64,000 nt of DNA from Ferruginibacter sp. (GTDB lineage Bacteria > Bacteroidota > Bacteroidia > Chitinophagales > Chitinophagaceae), in contig JABFRP010000003.1 in the NCBI GenBank assembly GCA_013141115.1, positions 248,001-312,000 on the forward strand, written 5' to 3'. The notes beneath the pieces are model-generated. The model had not been told where the DNA came from. It searched no databases and saw nothing but the letters and a program-made list of their open reading frames with translations. Numbering within the stretch: position 1 is the stretch's first letter; each line of letters starts with the position of its first letter. This document shows, in pieces, positions 7,469 through 16,329 of this stretch. The position numbers and the translations under genes were made by a program.

Positions 7469-9379
7469 ATGAGTAATTCTCTTTTCCGCACAAAGAAAAT
7501 ATCATCTATTTTATCCGAAGGCAGCGATAATGCACATGGCGGCGGGGGATTAAAAAGAGTGTTAACAGCCAAAGACCTTACTTTTTTTGGTATAGCAGCA
7601 ATTTTAGGAGCCGGTAGTTTCAGCAGTTTGGGAGGCGCCGTTTTTAATGGTGGCCCCGGTGTGGTGGTATTATTTATTATTACTGCAATTGCCTGTGCCT
7701 TTACTGCATTTTGTTACAGCGAATTTGCCAGCCGTATTCCTGTTGCTGGTAGTGCATACACTTACGCTTATGCAAGTTTTGGCGAATTGTTTGCCTGGAT
7801 AATTGGCTGGGCATTAATTATGGAATACAGCATTGGTAATATTTATGTGGCTTTTAGCTGGAGCGATTATTTTACTTCCTTCCTATCTAAATGTGGCGTG
7901 GATATTCCGGCATGGCTTACCACCAGTTATAAAGAAGCACAAGGTGCTGTTGCAGCAGGTGCATTAGATGGCGATCAGTTTGCAGCATGGACAACCGCAC
8001 CAATGATGGGCAGTTTAAAAATAATTTTCGACCTGCCTGCTATCGTTATCAATTTTTTAATTACGTATTTGGTATACCGTGGTATAAAAGAGAGCCGCAA
8101 CTTTAGTAATATAATGGTGGTATTAAAAATGGCTGTGGTGTTATTGGTGATCTTGGTTGGTGGGTATTTAGTTTTTTCTAACGGGTTAACTGCTAACTGG
8201 ACACCACCAAACGATGCTGGTGTAAAATCATTTATGCCTAATGGATTTAGTGGTGTAATGGCTGCCGTGGCTGGTGTGTTTTTTGCTTATATTGGTTTTG
8301 ACGCCGTAAGTGTACTGGCAGAAGAAAGTAAAAATCCGCAGAAGGATCTGCCCAAAGGAATGATCTATTCTTTAGTGATCTGCACGGTGGTGTATATTTT
8401 ATTAACATTGGTTTTAACCGGTGCGGTTAATTACAGAAATTTTGATGGTGTAGGGGATCCGCTGGCATTTATTTTTGAAAAACAAAATTTAAATGTGGGC
8501 TGGATGCAGTTACTGGTAGCCATTTGTGCAGTAATTGCCATGACGAGTGTGTTACTGGTTTTTCAAATGGGCCAACCACGCATTTGGATGAGCATGAGCC
8601 GTGATGGTTTACTGCCACCGGTATTTCAAAAAATACATCCCAAATTTCAAACACCTTCTTTTGCTACTATTATTACCGGGCTTGTAGTTGGCGTACCAAT
8701 TTTATTTACCGATAAAACTTTTGTGCTCGACTTTACCAGTATAGCTACCTTGTTTGCATTTGTATTGGTATGTGGAGGTGTATTATTAATTCCTCGTAAA
8801 GAAAAGCAATCTGGCAAATTCAATATACCTTATGTAAATGGAAAAATTATTTTCCCTCTGCTAGTTGCTGGTTCAATTGTAGCGATAGCCTGGTTTGCAC
8901 CAACCTATTTTTCTAATAAAATAGATTTTAGCGAAGAGCAAAAAATTGATGCTTTTGCAGCCGGTATACCGCAAAATAAATTTGATACAGCAGTTATTGT
9001 ACAACAACTGGAACAAAGTTTAACCGGTGCTAATTTAAACGATGCAGCATTTACCGGTTTATTAGATTCGATGAATGTAAAAACTATTGCAACAGAAAAA
9101 TTGGCCGTGGCCAATAAATTTGTTGCGTCGGCTAATACAGAGCAAAGCCGTACACAAAAAGTATCTACCATTATTTTTTGGCTGCTGATGATAGGGTTGG
9201 CAATTATTACATTACTTAAAAACTATTCGCTCATTCCGCTAATGGGTGTAAGCACCTGCTTGTATTTACTTACGGGCATGACAAAAGCAAACTGGCTTTG
9301 GTTTGGCGGCTGGCTGGCTATTGGCCTGGTGATTTACTTTTTATACGGCTATAAAAAAAGTAAATTAGCTGCAGAATAA
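7469..9379 (+). CDS. APC-superfamily amino acid permease (CAT-like)
   Basis: A 636-residue membrane transporter. Hydrophobic segments begin near residue 35 with GIAAILGAGSFSSLGG (the unwound TM1 region of APC proteins). YAYASFGELFAWIIGW and FAYIGFDAVSVLAEESKNPQKDLPKG are hallmark cationic amino acid transporter segments. The start ATG at 7469 is chosen because upstream codons would overlap the divergent gene region. Residues of roughly 481-565 form a non-hydrophobic insert between late membrane segments that is longer than usual. Substrate unknown. Confidence 0.9.
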   Translation: MSNSLFRTKKISSILSEGSDNAHGGGGLKRVLTAKDLTFFGIAAILGAGSFSSLGGAVFNGGPGVVVLFIITAIACAFTAFCYSEFASRIPVAGSAYTYAYASFGELFAWIIGWALIMEYSIGNIYVAFSWSDYFTSFLSKCGVDIPAWLTTSYKEAQGAVAAGALDGDQFAAWTTAPMMGSLKIIFDLPAIVINFLITYLVYRGIKESRNFSNIMVVLKMAVVLLVILVGGYLVFSNGLTANWTPPNDAGVKSFMPNGFSGVMAAVAGVFFAYIGFDAVSVLAEESKNPQKDLPKGMIYSLVICTVVYILLTLVLTGAVNYRNFDGVGDPLAFIFEKQNLNVGWMQLLVAICAVIAMTSVLLVFQMGQPRIWMSMSRDGLLPPVFQKIHPKFQTPSFATIITGLVVGVPILFTDKTFVLDFTSIATLFAFVLVCGGVLLIPRKEKQSGKFNIPYVNGKIIFPLLVAGSIVAIAWFAPTYFSNKIDFSEEQKIDAFAAGIPQNKFDTAVIVQQLEQSLTGANLNDAAFTGLLDSMNVKTIATEKLAVANKFVASANTEQSRTQKVSTIIFWLLMIGLAIITLLKNYSLIPLMGVSTCLYLLTGMTKANWLWFGGWLAIGLVIYFLYGYKKSKLAAE

Positions 9380-9410
9380 TTTTTTCGCAGTAAATAATGA
9401 TCTTTTAAAT

Positions 9411-9436
9411 ACGGAAGCTAAAACCTTCCGTATTTT
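9411..9436 (+). terminator. Intrinsic terminator after the permease gene
   Basis: Perfect 7-bp inverted repeat ACGGAAG / CTTCCGT with a 7-nt loop, followed by ATTTTT. It lies 31 bp past the permease stop. The T-run doubles as a TATTTTTG -7-like box (9431-9438) just before the next ATG at 9443. Confidence 0.7.
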
Positions 9437-9442
9437 TGTGTA

Positions 9443-10456
9443 ATGAAATATCAAGTAGGAGATAAGATTACCGTGCTGCTTACCAACGAAGATGGTAAGG
9501 TGGTGGAGATAATGAACGAAAAAATGGTAATGATTGAAGTAAAAGGGGTGCGCTTTCCGGCCTACATGGACCAGATCGATTTTCCTTATTTTAAAATGTT
9601 TACAGAAAAAAGAGAAGCAGCAAAAAAGAAAGTGTATATCGACCAGGTGCGTAAAGAAAAAGCTACTATCAAACCAAGAGAAGGCGATGGGATTGTACTG
9701 TCTTTTTTTCCTGTTTACAGCAAAGATGTGTTTGATGATGATGTGGTGGAAAAATTTAAGATCCGTTTACTCAATCAAACCGAAACTGCTTACACTTTTA
9801 ATTATAATTTAATGATTGGCGGCGAAAGTCATTTTCAGTTAAAAAATACAGTTGAACCACTATCGGATTTTTATTTACATGATGTAGATTTTGAAGAGCT
9901 GAGCGATAGCCCACGTTTTGATTTTGAATTTGGTTTAAAAGAACCGGATAAAAGAAAAGCGCCTTACTTTGAAGTATCACTAAAATTAAAAGGCAAACAA
10001 ATATTTAAAAAGATAGAAGAGATTCAACTGAAGAATGAACCCACTTTTAGTTATTTATTATTTGATACTTACCCCAATAAAGTGGAAGAAGAAAAAGTGG
10101 ATTTGAGTATGTTGGGGAATGCAGGCTTTAGGGTTTATGATGCATCAAGGGTAAGGGAAAACCTGGAATCGGCCCGAACTGTTGTTGATTTACATGTAGA
10201 AAAACTAACCGATAGCTGGAAACATCTTACCAATTTTGAGATACTTACCCTGCAATTAAAAACATTTGAAAAATATTATGATCTGGCTGTAGCCCATCGC
10301 CAGCCCGTGTTTACAATAATACACGGCGTTGGTACAGGTAAATTAAAAGACGAAATACACGATATCCTCAGATTAAAAAAAGAAGTGAAGTCTTTTGTTA
10401 ATCAATACAATCCATTATATGGCTATGGGGCAACAGAAATCTATTTTCAATACTAA
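9443..10456 (+). CDS. DUF2027 and Smr domain protein
   Basis: A 337-residue protein with an N-terminal DUF2027 segment (YQVGDKITVLLTNEDGKVV and VKGVRFPAYMDQIDFPYF) and a C-terminal Smr domain from about residue 245. The Smr motifs are VVDLHVEKL (LDLHG-like) and FTIIHGVGTGKLKDEI (HGxG). Smr domains of MutS2 relatives bind or nick nucleic acids. This two-domain layout is typical of Bacteroidota and its role is unproven. The DLHV replacement of DLHG and the retained HGVG loop are both visible. Confidence 0.85.
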   Translation: MKYQVGDKITVLLTNEDGKVVEIMNEKMVMIEVKGVRFPAYMDQIDFPYFKMFTEKREAAKKKVYIDQVRKEKATIKPREGDGIVLSFFPVYSKDVFDDDVVEKFKIRLLNQTETAYTFNYNLMIGGESHFQLKNTVEPLSDFYLHDVDFEELSDSPRFDFEFGLKEPDKRKAPYFEVSLKLKGKQIFKKIEEIQLKNEPTFSYLLFDTYPNKVEEEKVDLSMLGNAGFRVYDASRVRENLESARTVVDLHVEKLTDSWKHLTNFEILTLQLKTFEKYYDLAVAHRQPVFTIIHGVGTGKLKDEIHDILRLKKEVKSFVNQYNPLYGYGATEIYFQY

Positions 10457-10666
10457 ACGAATAGTTTAATAAACACTACGTCTTATTATTTTAAGATGAA
10501 TATGTTTTTATTATAGCGGAAATACTTATTTTCGCCCTGCAAATTTTAACCAGCGTTAAAAATTTTGTACCCCCCACTGAAGATCGCCTCCAAAATTACA
10601 TAGTATTTATATCGATTTTACAGGTTTTAATACTGTCTGTAACTATATTTTTAAAATGATTTTATT

Positions 10667-11731
10667 TTGAAAAGACTGCTACTATTTTTTTACTTATTGA
10701 TTTTGGGGTATGCAGCAGCCGGGCAGGTTGTTACAGCCTTGGATGTTGCAGAAGTATCTTATATACCCAAGCAAAAATTTGACAGCTATATTGCTAAAAA
10801 AGGATTTGCTTTTGTGGGTACCTCTTATAAAACAGATACAATTGCCAGAGATTTTGATTTTAAAGGAGCAGGCAAAGCAAAAGTTCCGGATTCCATACCA
10901 GTATTAAGAACACTCACCAGCTTTAGTACCAAAGAAGACTTTAGTTTTATTTACAGAACAACTTCCTTAACCGAGTATCAAAAAATTAAGGCCGATATTA
11001 AAAAAGAAGGATTTTTTTGTAACCAGGAAAAGGATTCATTAACGGTATCCTCTTTATTGTTTCAGCATAATGATGTAACTGTAAACATATCTTCAATATC
11101 AATTGATACCTTAACGGAGTATTCTTTTTTTATAAGAAAACAGGAGTTGCCCAGGCCAAAAGAAATTGTATATGCTGAGGATCTGTCTTCTTTTACTTCG
11201 CATGAATACCTGCGTTTTTATTTTGGCGAAAAAAATGTACAAAAAGATATTTATTATTTATCAGAAAGGCAGGTGGGTAAATGCTCTGTATTATTTCCCA
11301 ATACCAATCGCCAGGTAGTTTTTTTGTGGTCGGATGAAAAGAATAATTGTAATCTTGCCAAAATATATATTGGCGGGCAGCTTATGGCAGAAAGTTCTTT
11401 AGAATACGATAGAAACATTCCAGAAAATGTTTGGCGGCTAAAGAGCGGTATCAGGCCCGGTATGAGTTTGTATCAGTTAAGAATGCTGAATGATGCTGCA
11501 TTTAATTTTAACGGTGGTAAATCTAATAACTCGGGCATGGTGGCAACAGACAGTACTGGCAAATTGGATTTTAAAAAAGAAAATATTATTTTAGGTTGCA
11601 TGAATTGTACCGATCCTGCATTTTATAAAAAGACGGTCATTAATTCTGATGAGGCCATTCAGGATGAAAGGATACTTTTTGTACAAACGATTATTTTGGA
11701 TCCCGCCAGGATAAAACCGGTAGAAAAATAA
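10667..11731 (+). CDS. Exported protein of unknown function, TTG start
   Basis: A 354-residue protein with a clear signal peptide (MKRLLLFFYLLILGYAAAGQ) starting at TTG 10667-10669. No in-frame ATG exists before the signal. An ATG-initiated pentapeptide frame ending in TGA overlaps the start immediately upstream, which could couple translation. No known domain is recognised in the mature part. Late residues include a pair of cysteines in LGCMNCTDP. A 210-bp spacer with no recognisable feature precedes it. Confidence 0.65.
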   Translation: MKRLLLFFYLLILGYAAAGQVVTALDVAEVSYIPKQKFDSYIAKKGFAFVGTSYKTDTIARDFDFKGAGKAKVPDSIPVLRTLTSFSTKEDFSFIYRTTSLTEYQKIKADIKKEGFFCNQEKDSLTVSSLLFQHNDVTVNISSISIDTLTEYSFFIRKQELPRPKEIVYAEDLSSFTSHEYLRFYFGEKNVQKDIYYLSERQVGKCSVLFPNTNRQVVFLWSDEKNNCNLAKIYIGGQLMAESSLEYDRNIPENVWRLKSGIRPGMSLYQLRMLNDAAFNFNGGKSNNSGMVATDSTGKLDFKKENIILGCMNCTDPAFYKKTVINSDEAIQDERILFVQTIILDPARIKPVEK

Positions 11732-11830
11732 CCAGGTAGATTTTTTGTTTAAAGTTCTTCTGAGTTTGGTTTCTTTTATTGAACTTTATCTTTCTTTTTT
11801 TGTTTTTTCCAATAAATAAATTTTAACACG

Positions 11831-12652
11831 ATGAAATATTCTAAATTAATTTTTGCAGCTGCAATGTTGTTATTTAGTGCCTGCAACAATACCGCATCAA
11901 CGGAAAAAGAAATGATAAAAACGCCTGTTATAAAGGAAGAAGCTGTAAGCTACGGAACCGATAGTACAAAACTTACCGGCTATGTAGCGTATGATACCAA
12001 TGCTTTAGGAAAATTACCTGTGGTATTAATTATTCACGAGTGGTGGGGGCTTAATGATTATGCCAAAAGCCGTACAAAACAATTAGCCGAATTGGGGTAC
12101 CTAGCAATAGCAGTGGATATGTATGGCGATGGAAAAATGGGTAACAATCCTGATGAAGCAGGTAAACTGGCCACTCCATTCTATACCAACCCGGGTTTAG
12201 CAAAAAGTAGGTTTGATGCAGCTTTGGCAAAAATTAAAACTTACAACCAGGCAGATACGACCAAAATTGCAGCCATTGGTTATTGCTTTGGCGGTGCAAT
12301 GGTTTTAAACATGGCCAGATTAGGAGAGCAGTTAAATGGAGTAGTAAGTTTTCATGGCAACCTGATTGGTGTACCCGCAGATAAAAGTTTATTAAAGGCA
12401 AATGTTTTGGTTTGCCATGGCGCAGATGATCAATTTGTAAAGCCGGAAGAAGTTGCTATTTTTAAAAAGCAGATGGATTCAATTGGAGCTGATTATACCT
12501 TTAAACAATATGCCGGAGCAACGCATGCATTTTCAAACCCTGCAGCAACTGCAATGGGGGAGCAATTTAAAATTCCTATTGCATATAATGCCGCAGCCGA
12601 TTCAACTTCGTGGAATGATATGAAAGAATTTTTTAGAAAGATATTTAAGTAA
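11831..12652 (+). CDS. Dienelactone hydrolase family lipoprotein
   Basis: A 273-residue alpha/beta hydrolase. A lipoprotein signal ends at LLFSACNN, with Cys about residue 18. The oxyanion strand region is VLIIHEWWGLNDYAKSRTK, the nucleophile Cys lies in AIGYCFGGAM near residue 152, the Asp in HGADDQFV and the His in ATHAFSN. A Cys-Asp-His triad is characteristic of dienelactone hydrolases, which open cyclic esters. The natural substrate here is unknown. Probable location is the periplasm or outer membrane. Confidence 0.88.
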   Translation: MKYSKLIFAAAMLLFSACNNTASTEKEMIKTPVIKEEAVSYGTDSTKLTGYVAYDTNALGKLPVVLIIHEWWGLNDYAKSRTKQLAELGYLAIAVDMYGDGKMGNNPDEAGKLATPFYTNPGLAKSRFDAALAKIKTYNQADTTKIAAIGYCFGGAMVLNMARLGEQLNGVVSFHGNLIGVPADKSLLKANVLVCHGADDQFVKPEEVAIFKKQMDSIGADYTFKQYAGATHAFSNPAATAMGEQFKIPIAYNAAADSTSWNDMKEFFRKIFK

Positions 12653-12671
12653 TAGGGTAACAACTGGCTAT

Positions 12672-12708
12672 AAAAAAGAGGAGCAATTTAAAATTGCTCC
12701 TCTTTTTT
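12672..12708. terminator. Bidirectional intrinsic terminator
   Basis: Near-perfect palindrome with 18-bp arms (AAAAAAGAGGAGCAATTT and its complement, separated by one A). It carries a T-run on either strand and sits between convergent genes ending at 12652 (+) and 12707 (-). Confidence 0.9.
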
Positions 12709-12973
12709 ATTTCAACTCTTCTTCAAGAAGTTGTTTAAAATTATTTTCGTTTTCCAGTATCCACACGGGCAGTTGAGTTTCTGCAATCTTCCAGCCGGTA
12801 TCTAATTTTTGCATTTCAAAAACAATGCGATTGCCTCTATCGTCAGTGACGTTAACAGAGCAAATATCTTTTTGCAGGGCACTCAGGTGATTTCTAAAAT
12901 TAAATTCTCTTAAACGACCTTCAGCCTTAATTAATTTGGTAAATTGTATGTTCTTAAAAAATTCCAGTTTCAT
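12707..12973 (-). CDS. Small hypothetical protein, 88 aa
   Basis: An 88-residue soluble protein with no signal peptide and mixed charge (LRE/FNFR early, EEELK end). Its stop codon lies inside the shared bidirectional terminator. The reading frame has normal codon character and an ATG start, but I do not recognise a family. Confidence 0.6.
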   Translation of the reverse strand: MKLEFFKNIQFTKLIKAEGRLREFNFRNHLSALQKDICSVNVTDDRGNRIVFEMQKLDTGWKIAETQLPVWILENENNFKQLLEEELK

Positions 12974-13084
12974 GTAATAAGATTTAGGTTATTCAGGAGC
13001 TGATGAAATTGCAATTTCAGTGCCACTTCTATAATAAAAGTTGCTTGTAAAGAAATTGTGCAAAAATTTTAACAACTTACCTAT

Positions 13085-13690
13085 TTAGGGTATATCAATA
13101 TGCAGCTTGGTAAAAAATTCCTCTTCTCCCACCTCTTTTATGTGGCCAGGCTTCAAACTGCCCAATGCCAGGTCTTCAATGCTCACTCTTATTAACCTTT
13201 TACACTTGTGCCTTATGGCGCCAATCATTTTTCTTACCTGGTGGTATTTTCCTTCGGTAATAGTTATCAACAACCAGGTATATGGCAGATAGGCAGTCAG
13301 TCGGTCTGCCATTGTGCATAATGCTTCAGGATTTTCTACAATAGTAACTTCGCAAGGAGCGGTGGTATATATAATACCGGTTTTAATTTTAAAGCTTACC
13401 CCGGTTCTAAGGCGCTGCAAATTCTCTTCACTTATTTTATTATTGATCTGTACAAGATAGGTTCGTTTATGTGGAGTATCACTTAAAAACAATAACCGGG
13501 TTACTTTTTTGTTAGTGGTTAACAGCAATAAGCCTTCAGAGTGGTTATCTAATCTTCCAATGGCATGAGTGCCTTCTGGAAAAGTAAAATCCAGATTACC
13601 CAATAAACTAACCTCATGGGTACTCACAAACTGCGATACCATATTAAAAGGCTTGTGTAAAATAAAATAACGGAGATGTGCTGCTGCCAT
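13085..13690 (-). CDS. 23S rRNA pseudouridine synthase, RluE/RsuA-like
   Basis: A 201-residue protein starting at ATG 13688-13690. Upstream in-frame codons lack homology-like content. HLRYFILHKPFNMVSQF and the catalytic-Asp motif AIGRLDNHSEGLLLLTTN (GRLD) identify the RsuA/RluB/E/F group, with KYHQVRKMIGAIRHKCKRLIR at the C-terminal substrate-binding part. There is no N-terminal S4 domain, as in RluE-type enzymes. It isomerises uridine in ribosomal RNA; the exact position is uncertain. Confidence 0.88.
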   Translation of the reverse strand: MAAAHLRYFILHKPFNMVSQFVSTHEVSLLGNLDFTFPEGTHAIGRLDNHSEGLLLLTTNKKVTRLLFLSDTPHKRTYLVQINNKISEENLQRLRTGVSFKIKTGIIYTTAPCEVTIVENPEALCTMADRLTAYLPYTWLLITITEGKYHQVRKMIGAIRHKCKRLIRVSIEDLALGSLKPGHIKEVGEEEFFTKLHIDIP

Positions 13691-13903
13691 GCAAAATTTT
13701 AAAACGCAAGTTCCGTAATTTAAAAATAACAGCGAAAAGAGCTGTTCAAAATGGCTTTGGATTAATATTTGTTGACGGTACACAGTAGTAATTGCAGTGA
13801 ATTACGTAGTACTTATCTGGTAAATTTCAATAAAGTATTAACAGCAACAGTTAAAGATGTTAAAAAGTTAGGGCAAAATTTAATGAATGATGTTTAAACA
13901 TTG

Positions 13904-13911
13904 TATATTTG
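13904..13911 (+). promoter_or_regulatory. -7 box upstream of the OB-fold protein gene
   Basis: TATATTTG is an exact TANNTTTG match 24 bp before the ATG at 13936. A TTTA at 13879-13882, 21 bp upstream, could serve as a degenerate -33 element. The box argues against the in-frame TTG at 13909 being the translation start. Confidence 0.5.
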
Positions 13912-13935
13912 AAAATAATTTCAAATTATAGATAT

Positions 13936-14403
13936 ATGACGGAGGTGAGACGAAAAAAAAATCCTTGGATAAAAAGAGTTTTAATTGCTGGTTTACTGGC
14001 TTTGGTGGCAGGTGCAATAGCGATATGGTTTATTTTTACGGAGAAATTTACAGATATTACCAAGCGTGAAGCAGCTTTTACCGTAAATGCAATGGATTTT
14101 TTAAAGGAGTTTCAAACTAACGATAGTCTGGCCAACACAAAGTACCTGGAAAAAATAATTACGGTTAACGGAAGGGTTTCGGAAACTGAAGCAGCCGACA
14201 CTACCATTAATATAAAAATGATTGACACAGCAACAGATGCTTACATCATTTTTGCATTTCAGCAACAACATCTTGCAGAAGCAAAGCAATTAAAAGAAGG
14301 CGATAGTATTTCTATTAAAGGCTCTTGCAGCGGCGGTACTTACAGCGAGATACTGGAAACGGAATTCGTTACTTTTAAACGCTGTGCAATTAATAAACAA
14401 TAA
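13936..14403 (+). CDS. Membrane-anchored OB-fold (tRNA_anti-like) protein
   Basis: A 155-residue protein with an N-terminal basic stretch (RRKKNPWIKR) and one membrane anchor near residues 13-36, followed by a soluble domain. The pattern KYLEKIITVNGRVSE, then AYIIFAF, LKEGDSISIKGSCSGG and a final strand resembles the tRNA_anti-like OB domain. Its ligand is unknown. It is 32 bp upstream of the YceI gene and may be co-transcribed with it. Confidence 0.7.
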   Translation: MTEVRRKKNPWIKRVLIAGLLALVAGAIAIWFIFTEKFTDITKREAAFTVNAMDFLKEFQTNDSLANTKYLEKIITVNGRVSETEAADTTINIKMIDTATDAYIIFAFQQQHLAEAKQLKEGDSISIKGSCSGGTYSEILETEFVTFKRCAINKQ

Positions 14404-14435
14404 ACTTTTAAAACAAATAAAAATCAAACAAACAA

Positions 14436-14984
14436 ATGAAAAAATCAATGCTCCTTTTTGCTTTAGTTGGTTTAACAACTATTGCTTTTGCTCAAAAGAA
14501 AAAAGTTACTACCTCAGCTACTATTAATTTTGATGCTACAACCAAGTTGGATGCTTTACCTAAAGCAGAAAATAAAACAGTAGTTGCCAGTCTTAACACA
14601 AAATCTGGCGCAGTTGCTTTTGAAGCAGTTGTAAAAAACTTTTCGTTTTCTAACCCGAAAATTCAGGAGCATTTCAATACTGCAGGCTGGATGGATTCAG
14701 ATAAATTTCCAAAAGCTACTTTTAAAGGAACAATCACTAATCTTGCAGCCGTAAATTTTAAAGCTGATGGTACTTACAGTGCAGATGTAACCGGAGATCT
14801 TACTATGCATGGCGTTACAAAACCTGTGGTTACAAAAGCTTCTATTGTAGTAAGTGGTAAAACAGTTACCACAACTTCCGACTTTACTGTTGCATTAGCT
14901 GATTTTGGTGTTAAAGGTGCTGCAATTGGTGCAGGAAAAGTGTCTACAGATCCTAAAATTACAGTGGTAGCAGAATTTAAATAA
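14436..14984 (+). CDS. YceI-family periplasmic protein
   Basis: A 182-residue exported protein with signal peptide residues 1-19 (ending IAFAQ). The YceI lipocalin-like barrel is marked by VVKNFSFSNPKIQEHF, SDKFPKATFKGTI, DVTGDLTMHGVTKPV and a late ALADFGVKGAAIGAG. YceI proteins bind isoprenoid-like lipids in the periplasm. It is followed at once by an intrinsic terminator. Confidence 0.88.
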   Translation: MKKSMLLFALVGLTTIAFAQKKKVTTSATINFDATTKLDALPKAENKTVVASLNTKSGAVAFEAVVKNFSFSNPKIQEHFNTAGWMDSDKFPKATFKGTITNLAAVNFKADGTYSADVTGDLTMHGVTKPVVTKASIVVSGKTVTTTSDFTVALADFGVKGAAIGAGKVSTDPKITVVAEFK

Positions 14985-15004
14985 GCGTGAGTTAAATATA
15001 ATGC

Positions 15005-15042
15005 CCCGTAAATGAAATGCAAATTTTGTTTACGGGTTTTTT
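15005..15042 (+). terminator. Intrinsic terminator after the YceI gene
   Basis: Stem CCCGTAAA / TTTACGGG (8 bp) with a 16-nt loop, followed by six T. It starts 20 bp past the YceI stop. Confidence 0.85.
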
Positions 15043-15075
15043 ATTGCCTAATTCCGCTAAGCGGCTAAACTCTTA

Positions 15076-15105
15076 AACCCTAAACTTCTTAACCCTAAAC
15101 TTCTT
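15076..15105 (+). repeat. 15-bp tandem direct repeat, two copies, before prfB
   Basis: AACCCTAAACTTCTT occurs twice head to tail (15076-15090 and 15091-15105), with a third partial unit (CTAAACTCTT) just upstream. It abuts the -7 box of prfB. Confidence 0.8.
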
Positions 15106-15112
15106 ACTTTTG
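15105..15112 (+). promoter_or_regulatory. -7 box of prfB
   Basis: TACTTTTG matches TANNTTTG exactly and lies only 4 bp before the prfB ATG at 15117. Transcription would start at or beside the ATG, so the message may be leaderless. No -33 TTTG is seen upstream within the tandem repeat. Confidence 0.5.
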
Positions 15113-15116
15113 CAAC

Positions 15117-16212
15117 ATGACAATTGAACAAATAAAGGCTCTGAGAGATCGCACAACGGTTTTGAAGAGATTTCTTTGACGTAGAAAACAGGGAAGCTAA
15201 AACTGCAAACGACAAACAACTTTCACTTTCACCCGGCTTTTGGGACGATAATGCCCGTGCCACCGCCATTCTTAAAGAAACAAAAGTAAATGAGTACTGG
15301 ATCAATCTTTTTTACGCAGTAAATACTGCTGTAGAAGATTTTGCTGTACTATTTGAATTTTGGAAGGCTGGTGATGCAACTGAAGAGGAAACCAAAGAGG
15401 CTTTTGATAATGCAGTAGCCAAAATAGAAGAAGCTGAGTTTAAAAGTACGCTTAATGAACCGGAAGATGAACTGCCCGCCATGCTGCAAATAAATAGTGG
15501 CGCTGGCGGAACAGAAAGCCAGGACTGGGCCGAAATGCTGGCCCGTATGTTTAGAATGTACGGCGAAAAACAGGGGTGGACCGTTACCGAAATGGATTGG
15601 CAATGGGGCGATGGCGCTGGCATAAAAACCTGTACTTATAAATTTGAAGGGCCGTTTGCTTACGGTTTTTTAAAATCAGAAAGTGGTGTGCATCGCCTGG
15701 TGCGTATTTCTCCTTTTGATAGCAATGCCAGGAGGCATACTTCATTTGTTTCTGTAAATGTGTATCCGTTGGTGGATGATACCATTAACATTGAGATTAA
15801 CCCAGCTGATGTAAAAATGGAAACCAGCCGAAGCGGTGGTGCAGGCGGACAAAACGTAAACAAAGTAGAAACTAAAGTACAGCTAACGCATATTCCCACA
15901 GGTATTGTGGTGGTTTGTCAGCAAGACAGAAGCCAGTTGGGTAACCGTGAACTGGCCATGCAAATGCTGAAAAGCCGTTTGTATGAAATGGAATTGCAAC
16001 GACGAAACGAAATAAAAGATGCAGCCAATAGCAAAAAGAAAAAGATAGAGTGGGGCAGCCAGATACGCAGTTATGTTTTTCATCCTTATAAAATGATCAA
16101 GGATCACCGTACCGATTACGAAGTAGGTAATGTGGGGCCGGTGATGGATGGCGAACTGGATGGATTTATTAAAGCGTATTTGATGAGTGAGAAGGAAGAC
16201 CAGAGTGCGTAG
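15117..16212 (+). CDS. prfB: Peptide chain release factor 2 (programmed +1 frameshift)
   Basis: RF2 ends translation at UGA and UAA. The frame opens at ATG 15117 and runs 20 codons to CTT TGA C at 15174-15180. A +1 shift at 15177 then reads GAC and continues to 16212, giving about 364 residues, the normal length. The specificity loop reads VRISPFDSN (the RF2-type SPF) and the peptidyl-tRNA hydrolysis loop is [13 protein letters not shown] (GGQ). Without the shift the gene looks truncated at both ends, and annotation often starts too late. The shift provides autoregulation by RF2 level. Confidence 0.95.
15165..15180 (+). promoter_or_regulatory. Programmed +1 frameshift site of prfB
   Basis: The slippery CTT, in-frame TGA and following C are exactly as in E. 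coli prfB. The six bases at the position of the E. coli internal Shine-Dalgarno (AGGGGG) are AAGAGA here, followed by TTT. So the shift signal is kept but its stimulator is only purine-rich, fitting the weak use of Shine-Dalgarno sites in Bacteroidota. Confidence 0.9.
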
Positions 16213-16246
16213 TTTTTTGTGGACAAACTTTTGTAATTCTATGTAG

Positions 16247-16281
16247 CATCGTTGCGTCGCACTCTTGTACGGCATACCTTT
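16247..16281 (-). repeat. 35-bp dispersed intergenic repeat, copy 2
   Basis: Inverted copy of 2492-2526 with two mismatches. It lies between prfB and pruA, starting 34 bp past the prfB stop. Confidence 0.75.
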
Positions 16282-16329
16282 GCTCAACATTAAAATCGAA
16301 CAGTATTTAAATATCTAAAAATTATTTCT

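Noticed and set aside
7354-7572. Longer N-terminus for the exported protein ending at 6808
   Set aside because: It would overlap the permease start by about 100 bp and hide the signal peptide at residue 74 of that frame.
13909-13935. TTG start for the OB-fold protein
   Set aside because: The TTG overlaps an exact -7 box; ATG 13936 is nine codons later and gives a normal N-terminus.
15061-15105. Telomere-like CCCTAAA repeat
   Set aside because: Only two full 15-bp units and one partial unit; the resemblance to plant telomeres is coincidental.
15117-15180. prfB as a pseudogene because of the early TGA
   Set aside because: CTT TGA C at codon 21 is the classical programmed frameshift; the +1 frame continues with complete RF2 motifs.
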